Below are positions 38,140 through 46,471 of a DNA stretch of 64,000 bases, piece by piece. Under the pieces are notes generated by a model. It did no database searches and was not told the origin of the DNA. It saw nothing but the letters and a program-made list of their open reading frames with translations. Made by a program: the position numbers and the translations under genes. The first letter of the stretch is position 1. Each line of letters starts with the position of its first letter. Location: assembly GCF_000019725.1 (NCBI RefSeq), contig NC_010505.1:4944001-5008000 (forward strand), in the 5' to 3' direction. Source of the DNA: Methylobacterium radiotolerans JCM 2831 (GTDB lineage: Bacteria; Pseudomonadota; Alphaproteobacteria; Rhizobiales; Beijerinckiaceae).

Positions 38140-38330
38140 TGTTCGCGCTCCCGCCTTCCGCCTCCGAAATGGGCGATCTACAGCCGCTCGCAGACGCAAT
38201 CGACGCCCTGTGCGAGATCCTCGACGGCGATCGCGAGATTCTCATCGAGGGTCTGACCGAGATCGTAAGAAGACAAGTAGTGTTCGAAGAACTTAGGCGT
38301 GATATCAGTCGTGTAGTTGCCCAGGACTGA
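38139..38330 (+). CDS. Small acidic protein coupled to the AAA+ protease
   Basis: 63 aa (MFALPPSASEMGDLQPLAD), acidic and predicted helical, with no membrane segment or cysteine motif. The ATG overlaps the protease stop (TGATG at 38137-38141), and GAGGAGG lies 7 bases upstream inside the protease gene. Such coupling suggests a 1:1 partner, for example an adaptor or inhibitor of the protease (inference). No family recognised. Confidence 0.7.
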   Translation: MFALPPSASEMGDLQPLADAIDALCEILDGDREILIEGLTEIVRRQVVFEELRRDISRVVAQD

Positions 38331-38508
38331 GATTTTCGAAGTGAATCGTTGTTGGATCGGACAATCCGCCAACAAACGTCACTGTGTTAGGTCCCGGCGC
38401 GTAAGGCAGATATGTTTTCCGTGTCGGGGGCTTTCATCCCTTCGCAAACACGCGGTCTTTCAATCTGGCATCGTGTTGCCGGCAAAAACGAATTTCCATT
38501 GCCGAACC

Positions 38509-38811
38509 CTACTTCTTCCCTGGAACTGATCCAGCCGGGGCAAGCTCGATTCTCGGAGGTGGTCGCCTCTCCATGGCGCCGAGCGAATTTTTCTCACTTC
38601 TGATCTTCTGGGTCACTTGGATGGTGGTCGTCGCGGACGAGGGGTTTGGTTTACGTCCGGTCAGGCGTGAGGTGCGTGGTCGCTTGTGCTCGACCACCAC
38701 AGACCGTTCCTTCGTGCGACGTTGAAGGAGATCGATTTCCTCGGCTTGCTGTTCGGCTTGGAGGTTCTCTGCTTTGAGACGCTCGTCCTGGGGAGTACGG
38801 CCAAAAGCCAT
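38509..38811 (-). CDS. Possible small coiled-coil protein
   Basis: 100-aa frame (MAFGRTPQDERLKAENLQAE), with a charged coiled-coil-like N-terminal half and a basic Pro-rich tail. No family recognised and no strong ribosome site. It occupies the 670-base stretch between the 63-aa gene and the HTH gene, where nothing else is supported. Doubtful. Confidence 0.35.
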   Translation of the reverse strand: MAFGRTPQDERLKAENLQAEQQAEEIDLLQRRTKERSVVVEHKRPRTSRLTGRKPNPSSATTTIQVTQKIRSEKNSLGAMERRPPPRIELAPAGSVPGKK

Positions 38812-38999
38812 AGGGATAAGCCTGTCCGGAGTTGCTCGTGGATCACGAGGGTCACTCCTATCGCGGCATGGCTGTAGGAGATGTTACCATTCCTTCGATA
38901 AAGCTCCCCATCAAAGGAACGACGGAAGCCTCCAGATTTCTCGGCGCGACTATGCGAGGGGCATCTCGGGCGCCGCATCGGCAAGGATCTCAAACAATC

Positions 39000-39308
39000 A
39001 TGACTGGAGACGAGTTTAAAGCCGTCTTGCGTCGGCTTGGGCGTACCCAGATCGGGCTCGCGCAGGAGATTGGTGTTTCCCGTCGCACCGTGCATCTTTG
39101 GGCCGAGCGGGGACCTCCGGCCTATGCCATCTACTTGATCCGCTTGATCGAGCGATATGCCGTGCCGACCAAACACGAGAACTCGATTGAGCGGTCGCTT
39201 CCCGATCCAGCAGCCGCACTCGGCTCGATGCTCTCGGTTGCAGCATCCGGCGGCATGCGCCAAGAGTTCATAAGCGCGGTGGAGCATTGGTTGGCAGATA
39301 ATCGGTAG
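39000..39308 (+). CDS. Small helix-turn-helix DNA-binding protein
   Basis: 102 aa from the ATG at 39000. An XRE/DUF-type HTH is visible at about 5-35 (FKAVLRRLGRTQIGLAQEIG then VSRRTVHLWAERG), with AEIG-type recognition helix spacing; the rest is helical. Likely a local repressor or a regulator left from the island. AAGGA lies 11 bases upstream. No partner toxin is recognisable next to it. Confidence 0.75.
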   Translation: MTGDEFKAVLRRLGRTQIGLAQEIGVSRRTVHLWAERGPPAYAIYLIRLIERYAVPTKHENSIERSLPDPAAALGSMLSVAASGGMRQEFISAVEHWLADNR

Positions 39309-39663
39309 GTTCTTTATAACTAACCGTTCGCGCGAAGCTTTATCCCGCCATCAAGTGACGCATCTAAACTGCGATCCCGCGCGGAAGTATATTTGGTGGA
39401 TGGCGAATGATCTGAATAACGGCAGATAGCTGCCAAAATATGCTTTGTGGCAACGTAGCAGTGCTCGAATCGGAGAGCTGACGTTCCGCTTTGCGCCCTT
39501 CTCGGCCACTCAACGGCTTCCTTCGACTTCCCTAAAGCAGACAAACCCCGGGTCGCAGCTCGTCCGCGAAGTAGACGGTCAGGCAGGTCGAGCGCACGGC
39601 GCCGGCTCGTCCATCATCGGTCCGAGGATGGGGCGACGGTCTTAGCCTTCTCGAAAACCTGGA
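39309..39663. other. Right edge of the accessory island, no gene seen
   Basis: 355 bases with mixed composition: AT-rich at 39309-39450, then core-like GC-rich. No supported gene, no tRNA-like duplication and no integrase fragment. The island boundary probably lies here (inference from composition). Confidence 0.4.
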
Positions 39664-40911
39664 TTGCCACGAACCTTCGCAGAGCCCTATCGATCGCGAC
39701 ATGCGGATGATCTGGCTCCGCCCTGCCCATCGGCCACACGGGATCCGGAGAGCATCCTGACAACCGAGCTGTCAAACTCCGAGGCACGCCGCATCGCCCT
39801 GACCGCACAGGGTTTCGGTGCGGGGCCGAGATCGCTCGATGTGGACGCCGCACGGATGCGCCGGGTGATCGGCCGGCTCGGCCTTCTTCAGATCGACAGC
39901 GTGAACGTCCTGGTCCGTGCCCACTACATGCCGCTGTTTTCGCGTCTGGGAGCCTACGATCGCGGCACGCTCGACACCCTGACGATCGCCCGGTCGAAAT
40001 GCGTCTTCGAATACTGGGGCCACGAGGCGTCCCTGCTGCCGATCAAACTCCAGCCCCTGCTGCGCTGGCGCATGGACCGCGCCCGTGAAGGCCGTGGCGT
40101 CTGGAGCCGGCTCGAACCGTTCGCGGGCACACGGCGCGCGGAGGCTGACGCCCTGCTCGCCCGGATCGAACGGGAGGGCCCTTTGGCGGCCTCTGAGATC
40201 TCCGGCCCGAAGGCATCCAAGGGCATGTGGGTCTGGAGCGATGCCAAGCACGCGCTCGAATGGCTCTTTTGGGCCGGCCTGATCGCGTCGACGCATCGGC
40301 GGAATAGCTTCGAACGCGTGTACGACCTGCCCGAACGGGTGCTGCCCCGGTCCGTCCTCGCTCGGCCGACGCCAGCTCCTGCGGATGCCCACCGTGAGCT
40401 CGTCGCGCGATCAGCGCAGGCGCTCGGCGTCGGAACTGCGAACGATCTGCGCGACTACTACCGCCTCCCGCCCACTGACGCGCGCCTGGCCATCGAGCAG
40501 CTCGTCGAGGAGGGCGTCCTGATTCCCGCGACAGTTCGCGGGTGGCAGCAGCAGGCCTATCTGCATCGGGATACGCGGTCCGGCCGCCGGCACCGCGGGG
40601 CGGTCCTCCTGTCGCCGTTCGACCCGCTCGTCTGGCACCGTCCGCGGACCGAGCGGCTGTTCGGGTTCCGGTACCGCCTCGAGATCTACACGCCCGCCCA
40701 TAAGCGCGAACACGGATACTATGTGCTGCCGTTCCTGCTGGACGGCGCGCTCGTCGCCCGCGTCGACCTGAAGGCGGACCGCAGGTCCGGCGCGCTGATC
40801 GTCCTGCGCACGCACCTCGAGCCCGGGGCGCCGGCGGAGACGATGGAGCGGTTGTCCGAGGAACTGAAGTCGATGGCGATGTGGCTCGGGTTGTCCGATG
40901 TCCTGATCTGA
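39664..40911 (+). CDS. Winged-helix protein of the YcaQ/HTH_42 family
   Basis: Up to 415 aa. Family blocks: RRVIGRLGLLQIDSVNVLVRAHYMPLFSRLG, FEYWGHEASLLPIKLQPLLRWRM, VWSDAKHALEWLFWAGLI and LLSPFDPLVWHRPRTERLFGF. YcaQ (AlkX) and AlkZ are DNA glycosylases for interstrand crosslinks or bulky adducts; the signature here is L-Q-I-D as in the YcaQ side rather than Q-x-Q of AlkZ. The frame opens with TTG at 39664; the family homology starts near 39770 (LTTELSNSEARRIAL), behind GGAG, so the true start is uncertain. It converges with the TehA gene across a terminator. Confidence 0.85.
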   Translation: MPRTFAEPYRSRHADDLAPPCPSATRDPESILTTELSNSEARRIALTAQGFGAGPRSLDVDAARMRRVIGRLGLLQIDSVNVLVRAHYMPLFSRLGAYDRGTLDTLTIARSKCVFEYWGHEASLLPIKLQPLLRWRMDRAREGRGVWSRLEPFAGTRRAEADALLARIEREGPLAASEISGPKASKGMWVWSDAKHALEWLFWAGLIASTHRRNSFERVYDLPERVLPRSVLARPTPAPADAHRELVARSAQALGVGTANDLRDYYRLPPTDARLAIEQLVEEGVLIPATVRGWQQQAYLHRDTRSGRRHRGAVLLSPFDPLVWHRPRTERLFGFRYRLEIYTPAHKREHGYYVLPFLLDGALVARVDLKADRRSGALIVLRTHLEPGAPAETMERLSEELKSMAMWLGLSDVLI

Positions 40912-41106
40912 GCGGCTGCCAGTCCCCGAAGTGTTTAGACTTGGTTGGCGCAAATCGGGTCGCATCGAAGGCGCGCATCCTTTCTCCTCCGCCCGTTTGC
41001 GGGTCAGTGTCCGCGCACGACGCGGATCTGCCCGTCGCCATGCTCGTCCGGGTCTGGATCAACTCGAAAAAGACCGCTCCGCCGTGACTGGTCGTGCCTC
41101 AGACCG

Positions 41107-41150
41107 CGACAGGCTCGACCGCCGCATGAAGGCGGAGGTCGAGCCTGTCG
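41107..41150. terminator. Bidirectional terminator between YcaQ-like and TehA genes
   Basis: Perfect 14-base arms CGACAGGCTCGACC and GGTCGAGCCTGTCG around a 16-base spacer, between two convergent genes. Confidence 0.75.
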
Positions 41151-41171
41151 AGGCGGTTCCGGGGGATGAAG

Positions 41172-42200
41172 CTATGTCCGTGCTTGGCTGGCTGCCGTAG
41201 GTGCGGCGAACATCCGGCCCTTGGCCAAGAGCGCGACGGTCATGATCGCGAGGGCGAGGACGAGGCCGTTCGCGGCCAGGAACAGCGCCGGCGCGAGGAT
41301 GGCGAGCGCTCCGGCATCGCCGTGGGCGACCAGGCGAACCGGGCCCGTGGCCATGGCGGTCGCGCCGAAGCTGAAGGCCCAGAGCCCAGGCACGGCGCCG
41401 GCCTTTGCGATCCAGGGAGCCAGCCGGGCTAGCACTAGCACTTGGAGCAGGCCGTAGCCGATCAGGGCATGCGCGAAGATGTCCGGCGCCCCGCCGCCGA
41501 CCGAGAGGTAGGCCACCGCCCCGACCGGCGCGGGCGCCAGCTGGATGCCCAGGGTCGGCCGCAAAGCGACGGGCTTCTCGGTTCCGGTCAGCAAGCGATG
41601 GAGCAGCACCGATTCCATCGCGAGCCAGGAGAACATGCCGGCGCCGAACGCAAGCTGGCCCCCGTCCGGGTAGCCCAGCGTCGCAGCGCCGGTCGCCGAG
41701 ACGAAGCTGCCGGCGACGGTTGGGAGGTAAAGCACCGCGGTCGTGGCGCCGTGGTCCCGCCCGCCCTGCCAGAGGCCACCCGTCCGCCAGACCGCGAAGC
41801 CGAGCGTGAACAGGACACCGAGACCGAACAGGACGGTGGCCGCTTCAGACGAGTAGGGGAAGAGCCCGCCAGCGACGAGCATGGTCGCCACGCCTGCGAG
41901 ACCGATGAAGCAGCACTGGACCGGGTGGGCGGCCTCCGCCGCCAGCTTGTCGGGATCGAGGATGGCCTTCAGGGCGTAGAGGACGACCAGCGCGGTCCAG
42001 ACCGCGCCGGCAAGGGCGTACACCGCCTCCCCGGCGACCGCGGGCAGGTGCCAGGCGAGCGCGGCCGCGCGCCAAGCACCGCCGAGGCCAGACAGCCCCA
42101 GGACGATGCCGAAATACGCTGCAGGCGTGTGAGCGGCCACTTCCCTCAGACGGTGAAGGAAAGGATGGCTTGAGCCGGCGGCGAGCGAGATCGCGCTCAT
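41172..42200 (-). CDS. tehA: TehA/SLAC1 family (TDT) transporter
   Basis: 342-aa integral membrane protein with about ten hydrophobic segments. The start AAYFGIVLGLSGLGGAWRAAA and the blocks AGVATMLVAGGLFPYSSEAA and LAFGAGMFSWLAMESVLLHRL fit the tellurite-resistance/dicarboxylate transporter family, whose members are anion channels. The ATG at 42200 is preceded by GGAGA at 6 bases; the open frame upstream is the shadow of the SDR gene. Being in a redox-stress region is consistent with tellurite or anion export, but the substrate is not known. Confidence 0.87.
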   Translation of the reverse strand: MSAISLAAGSSHPFLHRLREVAAHTPAAYFGIVLGLSGLGGAWRAAALAWHLPAVAGEAVYALAGAVWTALVVLYALKAILDPDKLAAEAAHPVQCCFIGLAGVATMLVAGGLFPYSSEAATVLFGLGVLFTLGFAVWRTGGLWQGGRDHGATTAVLYLPTVAGSFVSATGAATLGYPDGGQLAFGAGMFSWLAMESVLLHRLLTGTEKPVALRPTLGIQLAPAPVGAVAYLSVGGGAPDIFAHALIGYGLLQVLVLARLAPWIAKAGAVPGLWAFSFGATAMATGPVRLVAHGDAGALAILAPALFLAANGLVLALAIMTVALLAKGRMFAAPTAASQART

Positions 42201-42395
42201 GATCCATCTCCTGCAAAATCTGGATTTCGTCGAGCGGACGTGCCGCCGACCATTTCCCGACCAGGATGGTAATGGACTGGGCCCCCGACTTTTATTCCGC
42301 TCTCGACAATGGAGAGGTTCGCGACGCGATGCTTGAGGACGGCCGCTCAGCCACCGATTTCGACATCGTCGAAGCACGACCGAGTGGTGGTTGAG

Positions 42396-43226
42396 ATGGA
42401 TAGGACTTGGTTCGTCACGGGCTCGTCGCGTGGCCTCGGCCGGGCGTTGGCCCAGGCCGTCGTCGCGGCGGGCGAGCGGCTCTGCGCGACGGCGCGCGAC
42501 CCTGCCGCGCTCGCGGACCTCGTCGAGGCCGGCGGCGAGCGCGTGCTCGCGTTGCCCCTCGACGTCACCGACGAGGAGGCGGCGCGTCGGGTAGTCGAGG
42601 CTGCCGTAGAGCGGTTCGGACGCGTCGACGTCGTCGTCAACAACGCCGGGTACGGCGACGTCGCGCCCATCGAGGACACCGACCTCGCCTCGTTCCGGGC
42701 GCAGGTCGAGACGAACCTGTTCGGGGTCGTCAACGTGACCAAGGCGGCCATTCCCCTCTTTCGGACGCAGCGCCGTGGCCACTTCCTGCAGGTCTCCTCC
42801 ATCGGGGGGCGGACCGGCGCGACCGGTCGCGGCCCGTACTCGGCCGCGAAGTTCGGCGTGGAGGGGTTCTCCGAGGTTCTCGCCACCGAGATGAGGCCCT
42901 TCGGCGTGCACGTCACCATCGTGGAGCCCGGCGGCTTCCGGACGGACTTCGCGGGATCGTCGACGCGCATCGCGGAAGGCAGCCCGGCCTACGCCGAGAC
43001 CGTCGGGAAGGTCGCCGCCATGCAGCGGGCCTACGACGGCAGACAGCCCGGCGACCCGGAGCGCGCCGCCCGGGCGATGATGGCCGTGGTCTCGGCGAAG
43101 GCCCCGCCGCTGCGTCTGGTGCTGGGTAGCGACGCCTACGCGCGGGCCGAGGCCGGCGACGAGGCGCGGCTGGCCGAGCTGCGTGCCTGGCGCGAGCTCA
43201 GCGTCTCGACCGACTTCCAGCCTTGA
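42396..43226 (+). CDS. SDR family oxidoreductase
   Basis: Classical short-chain dehydrogenase of 276 aa. NAD(P)-binding TWFVTGSSRGLGRALAQAV (TGxxxGxG), LPLDVTDEE, VVNNAGYGDV (NNAG), active-site Ser in LQVSSIGGRTG and YSAAKFGVEGF (YxxxK). The ATG at 42396 puts the glycine motif at the N-terminus; the frame upstream to 42309 lacks support. It is divergent from tehA. The substrate is unknown. Confidence 0.9.
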   Translation: MDRTWFVTGSSRGLGRALAQAVVAAGERLCATARDPAALADLVEAGGERVLALPLDVTDEEAARRVVEAAVERFGRVDVVVNNAGYGDVAPIEDTDLASFRAQVETNLFGVVNVTKAAIPLFRTQRRGHFLQVSSIGGRTGATGRGPYSAAKFGVEGFSEVLATEMRPFGVHVTIVEPGGFRTDFAGSSTRIAEGSPAYAETVGKVAAMQRAYDGRQPGDPERAARAMMAVVSAKAPPLRLVLGSDAYARAEAGDEARLAELRAWRELSVSTDFQP

Positions 43227-43288
43227 CGCCAAGTCTCCCCCGCAGATGCCCCGCTCTCACGGTCACCGAAACGCGGCGGGAATGCCAA

Positions 43289-43319
43289 GGACCGCACCCC
43301 CATGTAAGGGGCGCGGTCC
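43289..43319. terminator. Bidirectional terminator between SDR and hydrolase genes
   Basis: Arms GGACCGCACCCC and GGGGCGCGGTCC match at 11 of 12 pairs around a 7-base loop, between two convergent genes. Confidence 0.7.
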
Positions 43320-43353
43320 GCGTCGCGCCTGCCAGCCAGACCCGTCAGAAGGG

Positions 43354-44319
43354 TCAGCGCTTCGCCACCTGCTTGTCGAGGAAGCCGCGGATGAGGGGCG
43401 CCATCTCGTCCAGCTTGTCCTCCAGCGCGAAGTGGCCAGTATCGAGGATGTGCAGCTCCGCGTCCGGCAGGTCCCTCAGGTAGGGGTGCGCCCCTTCCTC
43501 GGGGAAGATCTTGTCGTTCTTGCCCCAGACGATCAGCGTCGGCGGCTTGCGCTCGCGGAAGAATGCCTGGAATTGCGGGTAGAGCGGCACGTTCGTCCGG
43601 TAGTCGTAGAACAGGTCGAGCTGGACATCCTTGTTGCCGGGCCGGTCGAGCAGGGCCTGGTCGTGGACCCAGTTGTCCGGGCTGATCCTGGAGACGTCCC
43701 GCACGCCGTCCGTGTACTGGAAGATCGTCGTGGGGAGGGTCACGAGACCCGACAGCGCCTCGCGGCTCTTGGCCGAGCCGTCGGCCCAGTACGCCTTGAT
43801 CGGATCCCAGAACTCGCGCAACCCCTCGTCGTAGGCGTTGCCGTTCTGGACGATCAGGCCGGTCACCCGGTCGGGGTGCTTGAGGGCGAGGCGGTAGCCG
43901 ACCGGCGCGCCGTAATCCATCACGTACATCGCGTAGGAGGTGGCGCCGAGTTGGCCGAGCAGGCCGTCCACAAGGTCGGCGTAGTGGCCGAAGGTGTAGG
44001 CGAACTGGGTGTGGTCAGGCGCGTCGCTCTGGCCGAAGCCGGGGTAGTCGGGCGCGATGACGCGGTAGCGGTCCGCGAGCGTCGGGATCAGGTTGCGGAA
44101 CATGTGCGAGGAGGTCGGGAAGCCGTGCAGGAGCAGCACGACCGGGCCGTCGGCCGGGCCGGCCTCGCGGTAGAAGACCTTCACGCCGTCGACCGTCGCG
44201 GAACGGTAGTGGACCGTCGCCGGTGCCTGGATAGCGACCGGGGCCTGCTCCGCCTTGGCATGAGGGGGAAAGACGGTGCCGGCCGTCGTGAGCATCAGGG
44301 CAAGCAGAAGGTGTTTCAT
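43354..44319 (-). CDS. Exported alpha/beta hydrolase with Asp nucleophile
   Basis: 321 aa with a signal peptide ([20 protein letters not shown] then AKA). Alpha/beta fold: oxyanion [25 protein letters not shown], nucleophile elbow [14 protein letters not shown] with Asp in place of Ser, and [10 protein letters not shown] with the catalytic His. An Asp elbow points to the epoxide hydrolase/haloalkane dehalogenase group rather than esterases. The substrate is unknown. It lies about 200 bases from the LysR gene in the same direction. Confidence 0.87.
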   Translation of the reverse strand: MKHLLLALMLTTAGTVFPPHAKAEQAPVAIQAPATVHYRSATVDGVKVFYREAGPADGPVVLLLHGFPTSSHMFRNLIPTLADRYRVIAPDYPGFGQSDAPDHTQFAYTFGHYADLVDGLLGQLGATSYAMYVMDYGAPVGYRLALKHPDRVTGLIVQNGNAYDEGLREFWDPIKAYWADGSAKSREALSGLVTLPTTIFQYTDGVRDVSRISPDNWVHDQALLDRPGNKDVQLDLFYDYRTNVPLYPQFQAFFRERKPPTLIVWGKNDKIFPEEGAHPYLRDLPDAELHILDTGHFALEDKLDEMAPLIRGFLDKQVAKR

Positions 44320-44517
44320 CGGTGTCTCCTTTCGTGGGGGCGTCGAGGAGCTCGCCGCCTCATGGAGACATCATCGGTCTTCAGCTTGCAGGCGTTAATC
44401 GGCTTCGTGTGGAAGGCATTGTTGTCGCCTGCGGAATAGATAGGATCGCTTGGTACCGTTGACCTCGGCCAGGTCGAACCGACCCGGACCGACGCCTCGC
44501 ATCGACCTTGCGCCCGC

Positions 44518-45408
44518 TCAGTTGAGCAGGCGGTTGGCCCGCAGCCGCGCTACGGCCAGGTCGACGAATGTCCTGACCTTGGCCGGCGCCTGCCGCCCCT
44601 CGGGGTAGACCACATGGATGGGCAGCGGCTCCTCCTCGTAGTCGGCGAGCACGACCTGCAGGCGGCCTTCCAGCAAGGCGGAGCCGATCTGGTAGTGCAG
44701 CACCCGGGTCAGGCCCCAGCCCGCGAGCGCCGCGGCGATGCCGGCCTCGTTCGTGTTGCTCATCAGGGCGGGATGGACCGTCACGCGCTGATCCTGCGCG
44801 AACCGCCACTCCGTCGAGGCCCAGGCGCCCGTGGACATGGCGACGCGATGGTCCCTCAGGTCCTGCGGTGTCTGCGGGACGCCGTGCCGCTCGAAGTAAG
44901 CCGGCGAGCCGCAGACGACGCGGCGCACCGACCCGACCCGCGCGGCCGTGAAGCCGGAATCCGAGAGGTGGCCGATGCGCACGGCGACGTCGATGCCTTC
45001 CTCGACGATGTTCACCTGCCGGTCGACGAACAGCGTCCGTGCCGCCATGGTCGGGTAGGCGTCGAGGTAATCGGTCACGATGGGCAGCACGTGCATGTGG
45101 CCGAACAGGACAGATGCCGTCACCGCGAGCGTGCCGGACGGCGTCGCGTAGGAACCGGCGGCGGCGGCCTCGGCCTCGACGATGTCGGCCAGGATGCGCC
45201 GGCAATCCTCGTAGTAGCGCCCCCCCGCCTCGGTCAGCTTCACGGAGCGGGTAGTGCGCACGAACAGCCGGGCGCCGATGGTCTCTTCCAGCGCGGCGAC
45301 GGCGCGGGTCACGGCCGGCGGGCTCATGTGCATCAGGCGCGCGGTCTCCGCGAAGCTCGCCGTCTCCGCGACCTTCGCGAAGATCCGCATGGCCTGCCAG
45401 CGGTCCAT
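44518..45408 (-). CDS. LysR family transcriptional regulator
   Basis: 296 aa from the ATG at 45408 behind GGGGAGCAGGG. N-terminal winged HTH (MRIFAKVAETASFAETARLM; MSPPAVTRAVAALEETIG; LFVRTTRSVKLTEAG), then a PBP-like effector domain (GTLAVTASVLFGHMHVLPIV; DVAVRIGHLSDSGF). The open frame upstream to 45897 is the shadow of the next gene. It probably regulates neighbouring redox genes; no divergent partner is adjacent. Confidence 0.92.
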   Translation of the reverse strand: MDRWQAMRIFAKVAETASFAETARLMHMSPPAVTRAVAALEETIGARLFVRTTRSVKLTEAGGRYYEDCRRILADIVEAEAAAAGSYATPSGTLAVTASVLFGHMHVLPIVTDYLDAYPTMAARTLFVDRQVNIVEEGIDVAVRIGHLSDSGFTAARVGSVRRVVCGSPAYFERHGVPQTPQDLRDHRVAMSTGAWASTEWRFAQDQRVTVHPALMSNTNEAGIAAALAGWGLTRVLHYQIGSALLEGRLQVVLADYEEEPLPIHVVYPEGRQAPAKVRTFVDLAVARLRANRLLN

Positions 45409-45526
45409 GTCCCTGCTCCCCCGTCCCCAGCGGCCCGGCCATCCTGGCCTTGACGAATACAGCTGTTCGAGCAGGCGCGCCGCCAAGCCGTCGCGCCATG
45501 GTGAACGGCATGCCGGGCCAGGCCGC

Positions 45527-45889
45527 CTAGCCTTCGCGGGCGACCGTGCGTTCGGGGTCCGGCGCCGCTCCGTCGCCGGCGAGTTCCTCGGCGAGGCTCT
45601 CGATCTCGCGGCAGACCTCGGCGGGGATGCCCGACCACACCGCCCGCGCACGCGCCTCGTGAAGGCGACCGCCGTCCCGGGTGGCCGCCGCCAGGGCCAG
45701 GGCCAGCGCCCGCGACGTGCGCGCGTCGAAGCTCCGGCCGCGACGCGCCGCGTCGACCTCGGCGCCGCACATCCCGAGCCCGCGGGCCTCCGCTTCCCGC
45801 CCAGGAGAAACGGGCGGGTCGCGGCCGTCGTCGGCCAGGGCGAGCGCGACGGACAGGCGCACGCGGCCGTCCAGGGTGAAGGAAGACAT
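45527..45889 (-). CDS. Small hypothetical protein, possible AhpD/CMD-like
   Basis: 120 aa from the ATG at 45889 (MSSFTLDGRVRLSVALALAD). Mostly helical, with ALGMCGAEVDAARRG-type and AVWSGIPAEVCREIESLAEE segments reminiscent of small alkylhydroperoxidase/carboxymuconolactone-decarboxylase relatives, but the C-x-x-C active site is missing. It lies 30 bases downstream of the DUF1348 gene and is probably in the same operon. Confidence 0.6.
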   Translation of the reverse strand: MSSFTLDGRVRLSVALALADDGRDPPVSPGREAEARGLGMCGAEVDAARRGRSFDARTSRALALALAAATRDGGRLHEARARAVWSGIPAEVCREIESLAEELAGDGAAPDPERTVAREG

Positions 45890-45918
45890 GGCCGCATTCC
45901 CGGGCTTCGAGGGGCGGT

Positions 45919-46383
45919 TCAGAAGCCGAAGTGGCTGAGACCCGGATGGTCGTCGGGCCGGCGCCCCAGCGGCCAGCGGAACCGGCGCTCGGCCTCGCTG
46001 ATCGGGTGCTCGTTGATGCTGGCATGGCGGGCCCGCATCAGCCCGTCCTCGGCGAACTCCCAGTTCTCGTTGCCGTAGGCCCGGAACCACTGGCCGCTGT
46101 CGTCATGGTACTCGTAGGCGTAACGCACCGCGATGCGGTTGCCGGTGAAGGCCCAGAGCTCCTTGATCAGGCGGTAGTCGAGTTCGCGGTTCCACTTGCG
46201 GGTGAGGAATGCCTGGGCCTCCTCCCGGTTCGTGACGAACTCGGCCCTGTTCCGCCAGCGGGTGTCGGTCGTGTAGGCCAGGGCGACCTTGGCCGGGTCT
46301 CGGCTGTTCCAGCCGTCCTCGGCGAGGCGGACCTTCTCGATGGCGCTCTCCTCGGTGAACGGCGGCAGTGGGGGACGGGACAT
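45919..46383 (-). CDS. DUF1348 family protein, NTF2-like fold
   Basis: 154 aa. NTF2-like (SnoaL) signature: [68 protein letters not shown] and [19 protein letters not shown], all characteristic of DUF1348. The family has no established catalysis. It lies 88 bases downstream of the flavoreductase gene in the same direction, so it belongs to the same stress operon. Confidence 0.9.
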   Translation of the reverse strand: MSRPPLPPFTEESAIEKVRLAEDGWNSRDPAKVALAYTTDTRWRNRAEFVTNREEAQAFLTRKWNRELDYRLIKELWAFTGNRIAVRYAYEYHDDSGQWFRAYGNENWEFAEDGLMRARHASINEHPISEAERRFRWPLGRRPDDHPGLSHFGF

Positions 46384-46471
46384 CGGCTTCTCCTCGGGGT
46401 TTCGGGGTGGACGCGTGTCGGGAGGGCGGTCGGCAGGCCGGCGGGACGTGACCCTCGGCCATCGCCTTCGG

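Noticed and set aside
42201..43232. N-terminal extension of the TehA frame
   Set aside because: Antisense to the SDR gene; the transporter has a good start and ribosome site at 42200.
45333..46025. 230-aa minus-strand frame between LysR and DUF1348
   Set aside because: Shadow frame of the 120-aa gene and neighbours; Arg/Pro-rich and motif-free.
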